Assembly (NCBI RefSeq): GCF_008329985.2
Contig: NZ_CP038437.2
Coordinates: 4,340,001-4,404,000 of the forward strand
Origin: Halomonas binhaiensis
GTDB taxonomy: Bacteria; Pseudomonadota; Gammaproteobacteria; Pseudomonadales; Halomonadaceae
Reading direction: 5' to 3'
DNA length: 64,000 bases
A program made the position numbers and the translations under genes. Below the pieces are notes generated by a model. It saw only the letters and a program-made list of their open reading frames with translations. It did not search any database and was not told the DNA's origin. This document shows positions 27,328 to 38,044 of the stretch, in pieces (position 1 is the first letter of the stretch; each line of letters begins with the position of its first letter).

Positions 27328-28122
27328 CTACCTGCTGTAGTACTCCTCGACAGTGTCTTCGGCGACCTGCTGCAGAAAGGCAGCGTCATCTGCGTCGATG
27401 CGGCCATAGTAGGTGTAGGGGTTACCGACGATAGATGTGTCATAAAGCGCAGCGAAGACAGTGGCTGCTGCCAGATAGGTACCCTCAGGAGTGGGATGAC
27501 TGCCATCGTACTCGACATGCAATGCCAGCTCCGGGCGCTGCTCATAGGCTTTCTGGAAGGCAAGGCCAACCGGAATCACCAAGGCCCCGACCTCATTGCC
27601 GACCGTGGTATAGAGATCCTCGATCTTGTCGATCATATCGGGATCGTAATTGTCATGATCCTTGCCATAGGCAGGTGTCATGTAGAGCACGGTCTCTGCC
27701 CCCGTCGCTTCGATAGCCTGATGATCCTGGATGACCGCATCATGGAAAGCCTGACGTTTCTCGTCTGTCAGGGCGGCACTGCTGTGCCCCTGGAGAACGA
27801 CAACATCAAACGGATCGGGCAGCCCCAGTGCACCCGGGAACAGGTAACTTTTTACATCATGCTGGGACAGGTACGCCCCGGAAATAGTCGCGGATTTGCT
27901 GTTGAGGCTATCCACCATCTCTGGGTAAGCGGCCTCCGCCATTCTCTTGACGTAATTGTGCAGGCTGTTGTTGTAGTACTGGTAACTGTTGCCGACGTAT
28001 AACAATTGCTTCGGGTTGGGGGAATCGAGGGTATCGACCTGAGGCTTGGCATCTGCCATGGCAAATGCAGGAAACACAGCGATCAAGGTGAGAATGCCGG
28101 CTCCAATAAAGGATGCTTTCAT
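27328..28122 (-). CDS. Secreted SGNH/GDSL-type hydrolase
   Basis: A 264-residue protein with a signal peptide (1-23, ending F-A-M-A). SGNH block I is L-L-Y-V-G-N-S-Y (nucleophile Ser46) and block V is D-G-S-H-P-T (Asp206, His209), so an esterase-type active site looks intact. The N-x-x-x-x-x-N-N-S-L-H run after block I resembles small secreted SGNH proteins of unknown substrate. The start at 28122 is chosen for the signal peptide. It is the first of the three-gene envelope group and has its own AT-rich upstream region after the rpsO terminator. Confidence 0.75.
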   Translation of the reverse strand: MKASFIGAGILTLIAVFPAFAMADAKPQVDTLDSPNPKQLLYVGNSYQYYNNSLHNYVKRMAEAAYPEMVDSLNSKSATISGAYLSQHDVKSYLFPGALGLPDPFDVVVLQGHSSAALTDEKRQAFHDAVIQDHQAIEATGAETVLYMTPAYGKDHDNYDPDMIDKIEDLYTTVGNEVGALVIPVGLAFQKAYEQRPELALHVEYDGSHPTPEGTYLAAATVFAALYDTSIVGNPYTYYGRIDADDAAFLQQVAEDTVEEYYSR

Positions 28123-28373
28123 TGATATTGTCTCCATCCTGGGACTGATTTGCGAAAAACCGAGGTATTTCATGGCCACACACCTCAGCATCCCCAAGAA
28201 AGAGCAAACTACATTCCTTTTATAAGCTTTCTCTTCTATTTCAAATGGCTGAAAGAAACACTTTCAACAAAAGTCGAAAGGCTCCCGTCACTTGATGGAT
28301 GGGAAGTCACACAGATGAATAGCGAGTGCTGTGTGGGAAACCGCACATTGCATTGTGGTACAGCCCTAACGCA
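28123..28373. other. AT-rich regulatory spacer of the envelope cassette
   Basis: The spacer between the SGNH gene and the rpsO terminator is clearly richer in A and T than its surroundings. It holds an inverted repeat, TGAAAG-5-CTTTCA (28250-28266), a possible operator for the three-gene cassette read from the minus strand. No clear -35/-10 pair could be fixed. Confidence 0.45.
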
Positions 28374-28404
28374 AAACGGGCGGCTCCAGAGGAGCCGCCC
28401 GTTT
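28374..28404 (-). terminator. Strong intrinsic terminator after rpsO
   Basis: A perfect 14-bp stem, AAACGGGCGGCTCC/GGAGCCGCCCGTTT, closes on three bases and continues on the minus strand as TGCGTT after TTT. It begins 20 bases after the rpsO stop and cuts rpsO off from the genes beyond. Confidence 0.9.
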
Positions 28405-28424
28405 CACTGTCTGACACTAATTTC

Positions 28425-28694
28425 TTAGCGACGCAGACCCAGTCGCTGAATCAGAGACTGATAGCGTTCGAAATCCTTGCGCTTGAGGTAGTCCAGCAGC
28501 TTACGACGCTGGTTGACCATGCGAATCAGGCCACGACGAGAGTGGTGATCCTGCTTGTTGGTCTTGAAGTGGTCCTGCAGGCCATTGATGTTGGCGCTAA
28601 GCAGGGCAACCTGTACCTCAGGGGAACCGGTGTCGCTGTCACCACGACCGTATTCCTTGACGATTTCAGCTTTCTGTTCGGCGGTAAGTGCCAT
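28425..28694 (-). CDS. rpsO: 30S ribosomal protein S15
   Basis: The protein has the usual 89 residues and the family features [17 protein letters not shown] and the ending L-G-L-R-R. It binds 16S rRNA early in 30S assembly. It follows truB in the conserved nusA-infB-rbfA-truB-rpsO order but has a terminator of its own instead of continuing into pnp. Confidence 0.99.
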   Translation of the reverse strand: MALTAEQKAEIVKEYGRGDSDTGSPEVQVALLSANINGLQDHFKTNKQDHHSRRGLIRMVNQRRKLLDYLKRKDFERYQSLIQRLGLRR

Positions 28695-28785
28695 CTGTCT
28701 CTCCAGTAAGCAATATGCCTAAATGATAAAGGTGAGAGACCACGCATATTTGCAGTCTCTCTTGATGACCTGCTCCTCGAAAGGA

Positions 28786-29742
28786 TCAGGTTTGCCCAGA
28801 GCCCGCTACAAACGAACTCAAAAGGCGCCGGGGAACGACGTCCCCGGACGACTCTACCCCACCAAGACCCACGAAGGTCTCACCGTGATAGAGACGAATC
28901 AGTGCACGGTCGGCAGTGCCAGGCATCTCCGGTGCAAGCTCACCACGCGCAATCTGACCATAGCGCATGGCCTTGGCGCCAGATTCGCTCAACCGATGAG
29001 CAGCAAGATGTCCGAGCAAGCAGTCGACCGGCATCAATTGTGCTTCCAAAGCCGCTTGATCAGGCAGTGCTTCCAGCGCTTCGAAATCCTGCATACCGCT
29101 GGCGTCGAAGGGGCCACTCTTCAATCGGCGCAGCTGCGAGATATGGCCTTCACAGCCTAAAGCCCGAGCCATATCCTCGGCCAGGACACGCACATAAGTC
29201 CCCTTGCTGACTCTGACTTCCAGGTCGAAACAGGGGCTTTCTCCAGCCAAGGATACGCAAAGCAGCCGCGCATCATACACCTTTATACGCCGGCTTGCAC
29301 GCTCGACGCTCTTGCCTTCACGGGCCAATTCATACAGCTTGCGCCCCTGATGCTTCAGTGCCGAATACATTGGCGGCAACTGATCCTGCTCGCCAATGAA
29401 TCCAGCCACCATGGATGCCACATCACTTTCTTCCAGCGCTGGTACCGGACGACAAGCAATCACCTCGCCCTCAGCATCGCCGGTATCGGTACTCGTCCCC
29501 AATTCGACTCGGGTCCGGTAGACCTTATCCGCTTCCAGCAGGTGCTGTGAGAACTTGGTGGCTTCGCCAAACAACACTGGCAGCAACCCGGTAGCCATCG
29601 GGTCCAGAGTACCGGTATGCCCGGCTTTCTGGGCCTGAAACAGGCGACGTGCCCGCTGCAGTGCATAATTGCTGGACATGCCCTTGGGCTTGTCCAGCAA
29701 CAACACACCATCAATTGGCAAGCCGCGACGACGACGCGCCAT
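28786..29742 (-). CDS. truB: tRNA pseudouridine-55 synthase
   Basis: A 318-residue TruB enzyme that makes the universal pseudouridine of the tRNA T loop. The catalytic Asp47 lies in G-H-T-G-T-L-D-P-M-A-T-G, and the N terminus D-G-V-L-L-L-D-K-P-K-G is typical. Its ATG overlaps the stop of rbfA by one base, indicating coupled translation. Confidence 0.98.
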   Translation of the reverse strand: MARRRRGLPIDGVLLLDKPKGMSSNYALQRARRLFQAQKAGHTGTLDPMATGLLPVLFGEATKFSQHLLEADKVYRTRVELGTSTDTGDAEGEVIACRPVPALEESDVASMVAGFIGEQDQLPPMYSALKHQGRKLYELAREGKSVERASRRIKVYDARLLCVSLAGESPCFDLEVRVSKGTYVRVLAEDMARALGCEGHISQLRRLKSGPFDASGMQDFEALEALPDQAALEAQLMPVDCLLGHLAAHRLSESGAKAMRYGQIARGELAPEMPGTADRALIRLYHGETFVGLGGVESSGDVVPRRLLSSFVAGSGQT

Positions 29743-30158
29743 CAGTCCTTGCCCTCGCCCTCATTCTGGCCTTCGCTGTCCTCATCCTCAGGACGATGAG
29801 AGCGATCACGAGCCACTGCTTCATCGATCAGAGCCGACAGGTGTTGCCCGCGGACCACGCTTTCATCGTAGTGGAAGCGCAGTTCGGGGACATGGCGCAG
29901 CTTGATACGACGGCCAATCTGAGTACGCAGAAAACCCGCTGCACGACGGAGGACCTGAAGATTCTCCTTGATGCGCTCCGGAGTCTGCTCGCCAAGCAAG
30001 GTGACATGAATATCGGCATAGCCGAGATCCCGACTGACCTCTACCCCACTGACGGTGACCATGCCCAGGCGTGGATCCTTGATCTCACGCTGGATGAGCA
30101 CCGCCAGCTCCTTCTGGAGCTGGTCGGCAACACGGTCAGTACGCTTGAATTCGCGCAT
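29742..30158 (-). CDS. rbfA: Ribosome-binding factor A
   Basis: A 138-residue KH-like 30S maturation factor with R-V-A-D-Q-L-Q-K-E-L-A near the start and D-P-R-L-G-M-V-T-V-S-G-V. The C-terminal tail is highly acidic (E-D-E-D-S-E-G-Q-N-E-G-E), in keeping with a halophile. It sits between infB and truB as usual. Confidence 0.97.
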   Translation of the reverse strand: MREFKRTDRVADQLQKELAVLIQREIKDPRLGMVTVSGVEVSRDLGYADIHVTLLGEQTPERIKENLQVLRRAAGFLRTQIGRRIKLRHVPELRFHYDESVVRGQHLSALIDEAVARDRSHRPEDEDSEGQNEGEGKD

Positions 30159-30179
30159 GGATAACGACTCCTCGAACGC

Positions 30180-32729
30180 TTACAGAGAACGTTCGACCTT
30201 GACCTGATCGAAGACCTCGATCTTGTCATTGACCTGGACATCATTGTAGTTCTTCACGCCGATGCCACACTCCATGCCCATGCGCACTTCCTGGACGTCA
30301 TCCTTGAAGCGACGCAGGGATTCCAGCTCGCCCTCGTAGATGACCACGTTGTCGCGCAGGACACGGATCTTCTTGTTACGGTACACGGTACCTTCAACCA
30401 CCATGCAGCCAGCAACGGCACCAATCTTCGGTGCACGGAAGACATCGCGAACTTCAGCCACACCAACGATCTCTTCCTTCCACTCAGGCTCGAGCATACC
30501 GCTCATCGCCTGCTTGACCTCATCGATCAGCTGGTAGATGACGCTGTAGTAGCGCAGCTCCAGGTTCTCGCGTTCGATGATCTCACGAGCAGAAGCATCG
30601 GCACGTACGTTGAAGCCCAGGAGGATGGCTTCACTGGCCAGTGCCAGGTTGGCATCAGTACCGGTAATACCACCAACACCAGAAGACACCACGGAGACCT
30701 GCACTTCATCGGTGGACAGTTCTTCCAAGGCACCACGAATCGCTTCCAGAGAGCCCTGGACATCCGCCTTGAGCACGATGTTGAGCTTGGCAGCCTCTTC
30801 CTGGCCCATCTGCGAGAACATGTTCTCAAGCTTGGCCTTCTGCTGACGAGCCAGACGCACTTCGCGGTACTTGCCCTGACGGAAGTTGGCAACTTCACGT
30901 GCCTTCTTCTCATCGGCCACGACCATGAAGTCATCACCCGCTTCCGGCGTACCATCCAGGCCCTGGATCTCGACCGGCATGGCAGGACCGACTTCATCGA
31001 CCTGCTGGCCGAGCTCATTGGTCAGTGCGCGTACGCGACCATAGTGCAGACCCGCCAGTACGATATCGCCCTTTTTCAAGGTACCGTTCTGGACCAGCAC
31101 GGTGGCAACCGGACCACGTCCCTTGTCGAGACGAGATTCCACCACGACACCTTTGCCCGGAGCTGACGGCACGGCCTTGAGCTCAAGAACCTCGGATACC
31201 AGGTGAACCGCCTCGAGCAGACTCTCGATGCCATCACCGGTCTTGGCCGAAACATGAACAAACTGAGTATCGCCGCCCCATTCCTCGGAAATGACGCCGT
31301 GCTGAGACAGCTCATTCTTGACCCGATCGGGATCGGCATCCGGCTTGTCCATCTTGTTGACTGCCACCACCATCGGAACTTCCGCGGCCTTGGAATGCTC
31401 AACCGCTTCGATGGTCTGAGGCATCACGCCATCGTCGGCAGCGACCACGAGAATAACGACGTCAGTGGCCTTGGCACCGCGGGCACGCATGGCGGTAAAG
31501 GCCGCGTGTCCAGGAGTATCAAGGAACGTGACACCGTTGTTGTCGTCCTCGACATGGTAAGCGCCGATGTGCTGGGTAATACCCCCGGCCTCACCAGTGG
31601 CCACCTTGGCACGACGGATATAGTCGAGCAGAGAGGTCTTGCCGTGGTCGACGTGGCCCATGACGGTCACTACCGGAGAGCGCGTGATTTCTTCGCCCTC
31701 GTAGGAGATCGCCTCGAGAACCGCAGTCTCCAGAGCATCATCCTTGACCAGCTTGGGCTTGTGGCCCATCTCTTCAACGACAATCGCTGCCGTGTCCTGA
31801 TCGATGGTCTGGTTGATAGTCACCGCTGCGCCCATGGTGAACATGGCCTTGATGACTTCATTGGCCTTGATCGACATCTTGTCGGCCAGGTCCGCCACCG
31901 AAATGGACTCAGGAATGGACACTTCGCGCACGATCGGCTGGGTCGGCTTCTGGAAGCCATGCTTGCCATTGCCCTGGGTGGAGCCGCCACGACGACTGCC
32001 ACGACGCTCGGCACGCTTGGCTTTCTTGCCACCGCCACGACGACGTTCCTCACGATCGCTGCGATCGTCATCATCGTCACGACTGCCTTTCTTGCCCCCC
32101 TTGCCTGCGGCCTTCTTGACGGCAGCACGGCGCACATCACCGCGACCTTCCTTCGGCGGTGCCGGTGGCTCATCGGTAGCAGCGGGCTCAACTGTCGTCA
32201 GTTCAGGAACGGGAATCTCAGGCTCGATATTCGCTGCTGCCTCGGCCTTAGCCTTGACTGCCTCAGCTGCCGCCTTCGCTTGCTCAGCTTCACGAGCAGC
32301 CTGATCAGCCGCACGCTTGGCAGCTTCTTCAGCTTCCTGAGCTTCTCGACGAGCCTGGGCTTCCGCCATATCGCCAACCAACTGACGCGGACCGTGGTCC
32401 TCGGCCGCAGCCGGAGCTTGCTCTTCGGCCTCTTCGCGCTTGACGTAAGTACGCTTCTTGCGCACCTGCACTTCAATGGTCTTGCCGCGCTCGTTGGTCT
32501 TGATCTTGCTACGTGTCTTGCGAGTCAGGGTAATGCGGTTGCGCGCCCCCAGACCAGCACCGCCACCATGGCTCTTGGTCAGGAAGTCGAGCAGCTTGCG
32601 CTTGTCTTCCTCGGATACAGCGTCACCCTCGGACTGGTGATCCAGACCGGCTTCTTTCATCTGTTCCAGCAGACGAGGCACTTCACGCCCCACCTTTGCT
32701 GCAAAATCCTTAACGGTCATCTCTGACAT
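30180..32729 (-). CDS. infB: Translation initiation factor IF-2
   Basis: An 849-residue GTPase that brings initiator tRNA to the 30S subunit. The N-terminal IF2 domain ([10 protein letters not shown]) is followed by a long charged linker rich in Ala/Glu/Lys and then by Asp/Arg/Gly runs (about 90-290). The GTPase domain has G-H-V-D-H-G-K-T near 355-362, D-T-P-G-H and N-K-M-D. The start at 32729 is taken because GGAGGG lies six bases upstream; a longer frame would overlap nusA. It is part of the rimP-nusA-infB operon. Confidence 0.98.
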   Translation of the reverse strand: MSEMTVKDFAAKVGREVPRLLEQMKEAGLDHQSEGDAVSEEDKRKLLDFLTKSHGGGAGLGARNRITLTRKTRSKIKTNERGKTIEVQVRKKRTYVKREEAEEQAPAAAEDHGPRQLVGDMAEAQARREAQEAEEAAKRAADQAAREAEQAKAAAEAVKAKAEAAANIEPEIPVPELTTVEPAATDEPPAPPKEGRGDVRRAAVKKAAGKGGKKGSRDDDDDRSDREERRRGGGKKAKRAERRGSRRGGSTQGNGKHGFQKPTQPIVREVSIPESISVADLADKMSIKANEVIKAMFTMGAAVTINQTIDQDTAAIVVEEMGHKPKLVKDDALETAVLEAISYEGEEITRSPVVTVMGHVDHGKTSLLDYIRRAKVATGEAGGITQHIGAYHVEDDNNGVTFLDTPGHAAFTAMRARGAKATDVVILVVAADDGVMPQTIEAVEHSKAAEVPMVVAVNKMDKPDADPDRVKNELSQHGVISEEWGGDTQFVHVSAKTGDGIESLLEAVHLVSEVLELKAVPSAPGKGVVVESRLDKGRGPVATVLVQNGTLKKGDIVLAGLHYGRVRALTNELGQQVDEVGPAMPVEIQGLDGTPEAGDDFMVVADEKKAREVANFRQGKYREVRLARQQKAKLENMFSQMGQEEAAKLNIVLKADVQGSLEAIRGALEELSTDEVQVSVVSSGVGGITGTDANLALASEAILLGFNVRADASAREIIERENLELRYYSVIYQLIDEVKQAMSGMLEPEWKEEIVGVAEVRDVFRAPKIGAVAGCMVVEGTVYRNKKIRVLRDNVVIYEGELESLRRFKDDVQEVRMGMECGIGVKNYNDVQVNDKIEVFDQVKVERSL

Positions 32730-32757
32730 TACGACCCTCCTCAGCCCGTGACCTTTT

Positions 32758-34251
32758 TTACTGTTCGCTCTCGAACCATGGCGCACGGGCAGTCATGATC
32801 AGTGCCGCGGCACGCTCTTCGTCCAGTTCCTCGATGTCCATCAGGTCATCGACTGACTGCTCGGCCAGATCCTCCATGGTCCGGATACCCTTGCTGGCCA
32901 GGATGAGGGCCAAGTGACGCTCCATCCCTTCCATTGCCAGCAGATCATCTGCCGGCTGGGCACCATCCAGCTCCTCCTCTGAAGCGATGGCCAAGTTCAA
33001 GAGCTCGTCTTTGGCGCGAGCACGAAGTTCCTCGATGAGGTCCTCGTCGAACTCTTCAATTTCAAGCATTTCCTCGACCGGTACGTAGGCCACCTCCTCC
33101 AGGGTGGTGAAACCTTCCTCGACCAGCAGCCGGGCGACATCATCCTCGATGTCCAGATGCTGAACGAAGTGCTCGACCAGGCTGTCGATTTCCTGATCGC
33201 GCTTGGCCTCGGCTTCGGCTTCGGTCATGACGTTGAGACGCCACCCTGTCAGCTCTGAAGCAAGGCGCACGTTCTGTCCGCTCCGGCCAATGGCCTGAGC
33301 CAGATTATCCTCAGCGACAGCCACATCCATGGAGTGGGTATCTTCATCCATAAGGATCGAAGCCACATCAGCCGGCGCCATGGCATTGATCACCAGTTGA
33401 GCGGGATTGTCATCCCACAGCACGATATCGACACGCTCGTTCTGAAGTTCGGACGATACCGCCTGAACCCGAGAGCCGCGCATGCCGACACAGGCACCAA
33501 CCGGATCGATACGACGGTCGTTGGTCTTGACCGCAATCTTTGCCCGGGACCCCGGGTCACGTGCTGCACCTTTGATCTCGATGAGCTGTTCGGCGATCTC
33601 TGGAACCTCGATCTTGAACAGTTCAATGATCATCTGCGGATTGGTCCGAGACAGAATCAACTGAGCGCCACGCGCATCAGCATCAACCTTGAGCAACAGC
33701 GCACGAACGCGTTCGTTCATGCGATAACGCTCGCCGGGAATCATCTCACTGCGCGGCAGGAACGCTTCCGCATTGTCGCCCAGGTCAATGATAAGTCCGT
33801 CACGTGTCGTCTTCTTGACGATCCCCGCGACCAGCTCACCTTCACGCTCGGCGTAAACGCGCACAACTTCGGCACGCTCAGCCTCTCGCACCTTCTGCAC
33901 AATGACCTGCTTGGCAGTCTGCGCAGCAATGCGGCCAAAAGCGGCATTCTCAATCTGCTCTTCGACCACGTCACCAAGAGCCAAAGGTGGATCGCGGCGC
34001 TGGGCGAAGGTCAGCTTGATCTGAGTATCCGGACCGTCGAAGTCATCGTCTTCGACCACTTCCCAACGGCGGAAAGTCTCGTATTCTCCCGTCATGCGGT
34101 CGATATGCACGCGAACGCTGACTTCCTCATCTTCGAAACGCTTGCGCGAGGCACTCGCCAGAGCAGCTTCGACGGCCTCGAAAATGACTTCGCGGGGAAC
34201 CCCTTTTTCGTTGGAGATCGCGTCAACGACCGCCAGAATTTCTTTGCTCAT
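32758..34251 (-). CDS. nusA: Transcription termination/antitermination factor NusA
   Basis: A 497-residue RNA-polymerase-binding factor. It has an N-terminal polymerase-binding domain (1-130), S1 (about 135-200), two KH domains (about 230-345, with [11 protein letters not shown]) and two C-terminal acidic repeats (about 365-490), as in E. coli NusA. It lies between rimP and infB with short gaps. Confidence 0.98.
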   Translation of the reverse strand: MSKEILAVVDAISNEKGVPREVIFEAVEAALASASRKRFEDEEVSVRVHIDRMTGEYETFRRWEVVEDDDFDGPDTQIKLTFAQRRDPPLALGDVVEEQIENAAFGRIAAQTAKQVIVQKVREAERAEVVRVYAEREGELVAGIVKKTTRDGLIIDLGDNAEAFLPRSEMIPGERYRMNERVRALLLKVDADARGAQLILSRTNPQMIIELFKIEVPEIAEQLIEIKGAARDPGSRAKIAVKTNDRRIDPVGACVGMRGSRVQAVSSELQNERVDIVLWDDNPAQLVINAMAPADVASILMDEDTHSMDVAVAEDNLAQAIGRSGQNVRLASELTGWRLNVMTEAEAEAKRDQEIDSLVEHFVQHLDIEDDVARLLVEEGFTTLEEVAYVPVEEMLEIEEFDEDLIEELRARAKDELLNLAIASEEELDGAQPADDLLAMEGMERHLALILASKGIRTMEDLAEQSVDDLMDIEELDEERAAALIMTARAPWFESEQ

Positions 34252-34291
34252 GCCTTAGCCTCGCCTGATAACCTGTCCTTGTTCGTAAGCA

Positions 34292-34753
34292 TCATGAACC
34301 GAACTGCGGCACAATCCGCGCCTGGTCGATGCCATCAATGGGAAAGCAATATTCCTCGCCATCGATCTGTACCAGCACTTCATCACCTTCGACCCCGGCG
34401 AGCAGCCCTTGAAACTTGCGCCGCCCTTCATAGGGGGCACGCAACTTGAGGCTGACCTGATGGCCGGCATAGCGGGTGAATTGCTCAAGGGTGAACAGCG
34501 GGCGATCCATACCGGGAGAGGACACTTCCAGGCGATATTCGCCAGCAATGGGATCCTCGACATCCAGCACGCCACTAACCTGCCGACTGATGTCAGCACA
34601 GTCATCGACGTTCACGCCATTCTCGTGATCGATATAGATCACCAGGCGTGAGTGTTTTCCCTGGGATAGATAATCAATACCCCAGAGTTCGAACCCCATG
34701 GCCGTTACCACAGGTTCGATCAGCGCTTCGAGCGCAGAATCCTTGATGGCCAC
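34292..34753 (-). CDS. rimP: Ribosome maturation factor RimP
   Basis: A 153-residue 30S assembly factor with the family stretches [16 protein letters not shown] and S-S-P-G-M-D-R-P-L. The start codon is GTG, with AGGAG about eight bases upstream. It is the first gene of the nusA-infB operon and is separated from the tRNA genes by a terminator. Confidence 0.96.
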   Translation of the reverse strand: MAIKDSALEALIEPVVTAMGFELWGIDYLSQGKHSRLVIYIDHENGVNVDDCADISRQVSGVLDVEDPIAGEYRLEVSSPGMDRPLFTLEQFTRYAGHQVSLKLRAPYEGRRKFQGLLAGVEGDEVLVQIDGEEYCFPIDGIDQARIVPQFGS

Positions 34754-34878
34754 GAATGAAAGCTCCTACAGCCGTTGCATCAGCACCTGGCCGGGAGTGA
34801 ACAGGAAAGTCAGGTGGCTGATTGGCGTTGCGCTTCCCTGGCCTTTACTGCTTATCCCAGGTCAGCGAACTGCTAACA

Positions 34879-34906
34879 AAAAGCCCCTTCACAGGAAGGG
34901 GCTTTT
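34879..34906 (-). terminator. Intrinsic terminator after tRNA-fMet
   Basis: A perfect 12-bp stem, AAAAGCCCCTTC/GAAGGGGCTTTT, closes on four bases and is followed on the minus strand by TGTTAGC. It ends the tRNA transcript before rimP, so rimP must have its own promoter or depend on readthrough. Confidence 0.9.
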
Positions 34907-34978
34907 ACAAGAAACCTGTCATCATTCTAGCAGAATCGGCATACCCCTTGAGGACACCGAATAGCACCTGCTGGAAGA

Positions 34979-35055
<77 letters not shown>

Positions 35056-35169
35056 TCAATCTAGGCCGGTGAGTATACGCATGCTTGACTAGCGCGTCAA
35101 GCCCTCACCACACTGCCAACCCTGAAAAAAAGAAGATCGCGAACAACATATAACATCACGAGACTTCGA

Positions 35170-35256
35170 TGGTGCCGAAGGCGGGACTTGAACCCGCACG
35201 ACCATAAGGTCACTACCCCCTCAAGATAGCGTGTCTACCAATTCCACCACTTCGGC
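35170..35256 (-). tRNA. leuU: tRNA-Leu (anticodon GAG)
   Basis: This is an 87-nt type II tRNA with a long variable arm and encoded CCA. The anticodon stem CTATC/GGTAG frames TTGAGGG, giving anticodon GAG for CUC/CUU codons. It lies directly after secG, as leuU does in E. coli. Confidence 0.97.
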
Positions 35257-35272
35257 TAGGGAGGCGGAAGGA

Positions 35273-35797
35273 TCAGCTATTGCTGTCCTCCAGCACTGGC
35301 GCAGTATTATCCATATCGCTGCCGTTGCCGTCAACCTCCGGAGCGACATTTTCGCCTTCTTCCGCAGGTGTACTGCCCTCTTCGTCAGAAGCGCCTGACT
35401 CCAGAGCAGGCACATCACCTGCCTCGCCTGGTGCAGCGCTCTCGTCGGCAGCTGGAGCACCCTCATCATCGAGCGTCGGAGCACTATCCTCGAGTGCCGG
35501 GGCATTGTTCTGCTGCTCGATCACCTCGGCGGCAGGGATACCCGCTTCATCCGGGGACACAGGGTTCGTCCGGGAAGCGAAGTAGGCCAGAGTCAGGGAG
35601 GTGGCAAAGAAAGCTGCAGCGAGCACAGCTGTCGCCTTGGACAGGAAACCGCCACTGCCGCGAGAACCGAATACTGTCTGAGAGGCACCACCACCAAAGG
35701 ATGCACCGGCCTCTGCTCCTTTACCCTGCTGCAGCAGGATCAGAGCGACCAGAGCGATGGCGATCGCCACATGGATCATGAGAATAGCAACTTGCAT
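35273..35797 (-). CDS. secG: Preprotein translocase subunit SecG, long acidic tail
   Basis: A 174-residue protein, against about 110 in E. coli. Two membrane segments (3-22 and 53-73) frame the conserved G-K-G-A-E-A-G-A-S-F-G-G-G-A-S-Q-T-V-F-G region, as in SecG, the accessory subunit of the SecYEG channel. The last 95 residues are extremely acidic and rich in Ala, Pro and Ser, with a loosely repeated (N/S)-x-A-P-x-L-E-D pattern. This tail would lie on one side of the membrane, and its role is unknown. The gene lies four bases from tpiA and just before tRNA-Leu. Confidence 0.94.
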   Translation of the reverse strand: MQVAILMIHVAIAIALVALILLQQGKGAEAGASFGGGASQTVFGSRGSGGFLSKATAVLAAAFFATSLTLAYFASRTNPVSPDEAGIPAAEVIEQQNNAPALEDSAPTLDDEGAPAADESAAPGEAGDVPALESGASDEEGSTPAEEGENVAPEVDGNGSDMDNTAPVLEDSNS

Positions 35798-35801
35798 GGA
35801 T

Positions 35802-36548
35802 TTAACCTGCTGACTGACAAATGGCTAGAAAATCGTCGACCTTCAGCGATGCTCCGCCGATCAGGCCGCCGTCGATATCGGCTTGAGCCAGCAATTCCGC
35901 CGCATTGTCCGGCTTCATGCTGCCCCCATAAAGTATCTGCATACTTTCGGCCAGGCCGGCGTCATACTGCGCCAGGCGCGCACGAATGGCCGCATGCACC
36001 TGCTGAGCCTGTTCCGGGGTCGCAGTACGTCCAGTACCGATCGCCCACACGGGTTCATAGGCCAACACCAGGGTACGGCGTTGCTCAGGCATCAGCGCAT
36101 CCATCACCGCCTCCAATTGCCCCAGCACCACAGCTTCGGTCTGCTCGGCATCGCGCTCTTCCAGGGTTTCCCCCAGGCACAACACCGGCTTCAACCCGGC
36201 AGACAGAGCCGCCTGAACCCGTGCCAAAACGGCAGCATCGTCCTCACCGAACAAGGTGCGCCGCTCGGAATGCCCCACCAGCACCATCTGCATGCCAAGA
36301 TCACTCAGCATGCTGCCACTGACTTCGCCGGTATAAGCGCCATCGCTCTTGTCACTGAGCGTCTGGGCACCTATCGCCATTGCCTTTGGCAAACGTGCGC
36401 GAGCAACGCTCAGGTAGGGAAAAGGAACCATCAGCGCCAACTCGACACCAGCAGGCAACTCGGTATGCGATAACGTCTCGGCAAAGCTTTCAACCAGTTC
36501 CAGTGAGCCGTTCATCTTCCAGTTGCCGGCAATCAGCGGTGCACGCAT
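35802..36548 (-). CDS. tpiA: Triosephosphate isomerase
   Basis: A 248-residue TIM-barrel enzyme interconverting DHAP and glyceraldehyde 3-phosphate. Catalytic residues are visible as Lys11 (G-N-W-K-M-N), His in G-H-S-E-R-R and Glu in A-Y-E-P-V-W-A-I-G-T-G. The ATG at 36548 matches the family start; a longer frame adds unrelated residues. It is cotranscribed with secG, as in pseudomonads. Confidence 0.98.
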   Translation of the reverse strand: MRAPLIAGNWKMNGSLELVESFAETLSHTELPAGVELALMVPFPYLSVARARLPKAMAIGAQTLSDKSDGAYTGEVSGSMLSDLGMQMVLVGHSERRTLFGEDDAAVLARVQAALSAGLKPVLCLGETLEERDAEQTEAVVLGQLEAVMDALMPEQRRTLVLAYEPVWAIGTGRTATPEQAQQVHAAIRARLAQYDAGLAESMQILYGGSMKPDNAAELLAQADIDGGLIGGASLKVDDFLAICQSAG

Positions 36549-36619
36549 AGGACATCCTCTTTCAAGGTGGGCCGAAATGGTATAGGAGCAGCGAGCTACG
36601 CTCAAGCATCAAGCTGTGA

Positions 36620-36637
36620 GCACGATGCTTATCGTGC
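36620..36637 (-). terminator. Small hairpin between glmM and tpiA
   Basis: A perfect 7-bp stem, GCACGAT/ATCGTGC, closes on four bases in the glmM-tpiA spacer. There is no T-tract; it is a possible processing or attenuation site. Confidence 0.35.
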
Positions 36638-36697
36638 CCTTGCCTGTCGCTCGCAACCCGTCTCTTTCCAGATAGTTAGCAACGAAAACGGCGAAGG

Positions 36698-38044
36698 TTA
36701 CAGGAGCTCGCGCACACCTTCGGCCAAGCGCTTGGCGAACCCTTCTACATCAAGGTGTGGACGGCCTTCGACCATGACCCGAATCAAGGGCTCTGTACCA
36801 GATGGACGCAATAGTACCCGCCCTTGGCCAGCAAGCTCCTTTTCCACGGCCGCCACAGCTTCTTTCAGACGCGGGTCCGCCATCACCTTCCTGGCACTGG
36901 TGCCATCAGGCAGGCGCACATTGACCAACGACTGCGGCGCCTTGTCAAAACCATTCAACAGGCGCGACAACGACTGCTCCTCGCGCACCATGTAGGACAA
37001 CACCTGCAGCGCCGACACAATGCCATCACCCGTGGTCTGTACATGGCCACAAACGATGTGCCCGGAAGACTCACCGCCCAGCTGCCAGCCATTGGCCGCC
37101 AAGCGCTCCATGACGTAACGGTCCCCTACCTGGGCACGTTCGAAGGGGACTCCCATCGCCTCGAGAGCGGCGGCGAGCCCGAAGTTGCTCATCAATGTCC
37201 CGACCACACCACCGACCAGCTCTCCACGCTGGTGGCGATCCTTGGCGATCAGGTAAAGCATGTCGTCGCCATCGATTTCATGGCCATCGGCGTCCACCAT
37301 CAACACCCGGTCACCGTCACCATCGAAAGCCACACCAAGATCCGCACCTTGCTGAATCACCGCGGCTCGCAGTGCGGCCGGGTGCGTGGAACCAACTTCG
37401 CGGTTGATATTCATGCCATCAGGGCTGGCGCCAATCAGAGAAACCCTGGCGCCCAGTTCTTTGAATACTGCAGGAGCAATGTGATAGGTGGCGCCATGAG
37501 CACAGTCGAGCACGATATTCAGTCCATGCAGGCTGACACGCTCGGGAATGGTCGACTTGCAGAACTCGATATAACGACCGGCAGCATCATCGACCCGGGT
37601 CGCCTTGCCCAACTCATCCGGCGCCACAGTGGTCAACTCTTCCTCCAGGGCAGCCTCGATACGCTCTTCGACTTCATCTCCCAGCTTGGCACCGGCAGCA
37701 GAGAAGAACTTGATGCCGTTGTCCTGATAGGCATTGTGCGACGCGGAGATGACTATCCCCGCATCGGCTCGAAAAGTACGTGTCAGATAGGCAATGCCTG
37801 GCGTCGGCATCGGCCCGAGCAGCATGACGTCGACACCCGCTGCGGACAAGCCGGCCTCCAGCGCCGACTCGAACATGTAGCCGGAAATACGCGTATCCTT
37901 GCCGATCAGCACTCGGGCACGCTGGCGCCGAGGCTCGATCACCCGACCTGCAGCCCAGCCAAGCTTGAGCATGAAGTCCGGTGTGATTGGCGCCTGCCCA
38001 ACACTGCCACGAATGCCGTCGGTGCCAAAATAGCGTCTAGCCAT
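36698..38044 (-). CDS. glmM: Phosphoglucosamine mutase
   Basis: A 448-residue mutase converting glucosamine 6-phosphate to glucosamine 1-phosphate for peptidoglycan and lipopolysaccharide. The phosphoserine is Ser102 in [13 protein letters not shown] metal loop D-G-D-G-D-R and the C-terminal phosphate site R-P-S-G-T-E-P are present. Its start overlaps the end of folP by eight bases. Confidence 0.98.
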   Translation of the reverse strand: MARRYFGTDGIRGSVGQAPITPDFMLKLGWAAGRVIEPRRQRARVLIGKDTRISGYMFESALEAGLSAAGVDVMLLGPMPTPGIAYLTRTFRADAGIVISASHNAYQDNGIKFFSAAGAKLGDEVEERIEAALEEELTTVAPDELGKATRVDDAAGRYIEFCKSTIPERVSLHGLNIVLDCAHGATYHIAPAVFKELGARVSLIGASPDGMNINREVGSTHPAALRAAVIQQGADLGVAFDGDGDRVLMVDADGHEIDGDDMLYLIAKDRHQRGELVGGVVGTLMSNFGLAAALEAMGVPFERAQVGDRYVMERLAANGWQLGGESSGHIVCGHVQTTGDGIVSALQVLSYMVREEQSLSRLLNGFDKAPQSLVNVRLPDGTSARKVMADPRLKEAVAAVEKELAGQGRVLLRPSGTEPLIRVMVEGRPHLDVEGFAKRLAEGVRELL

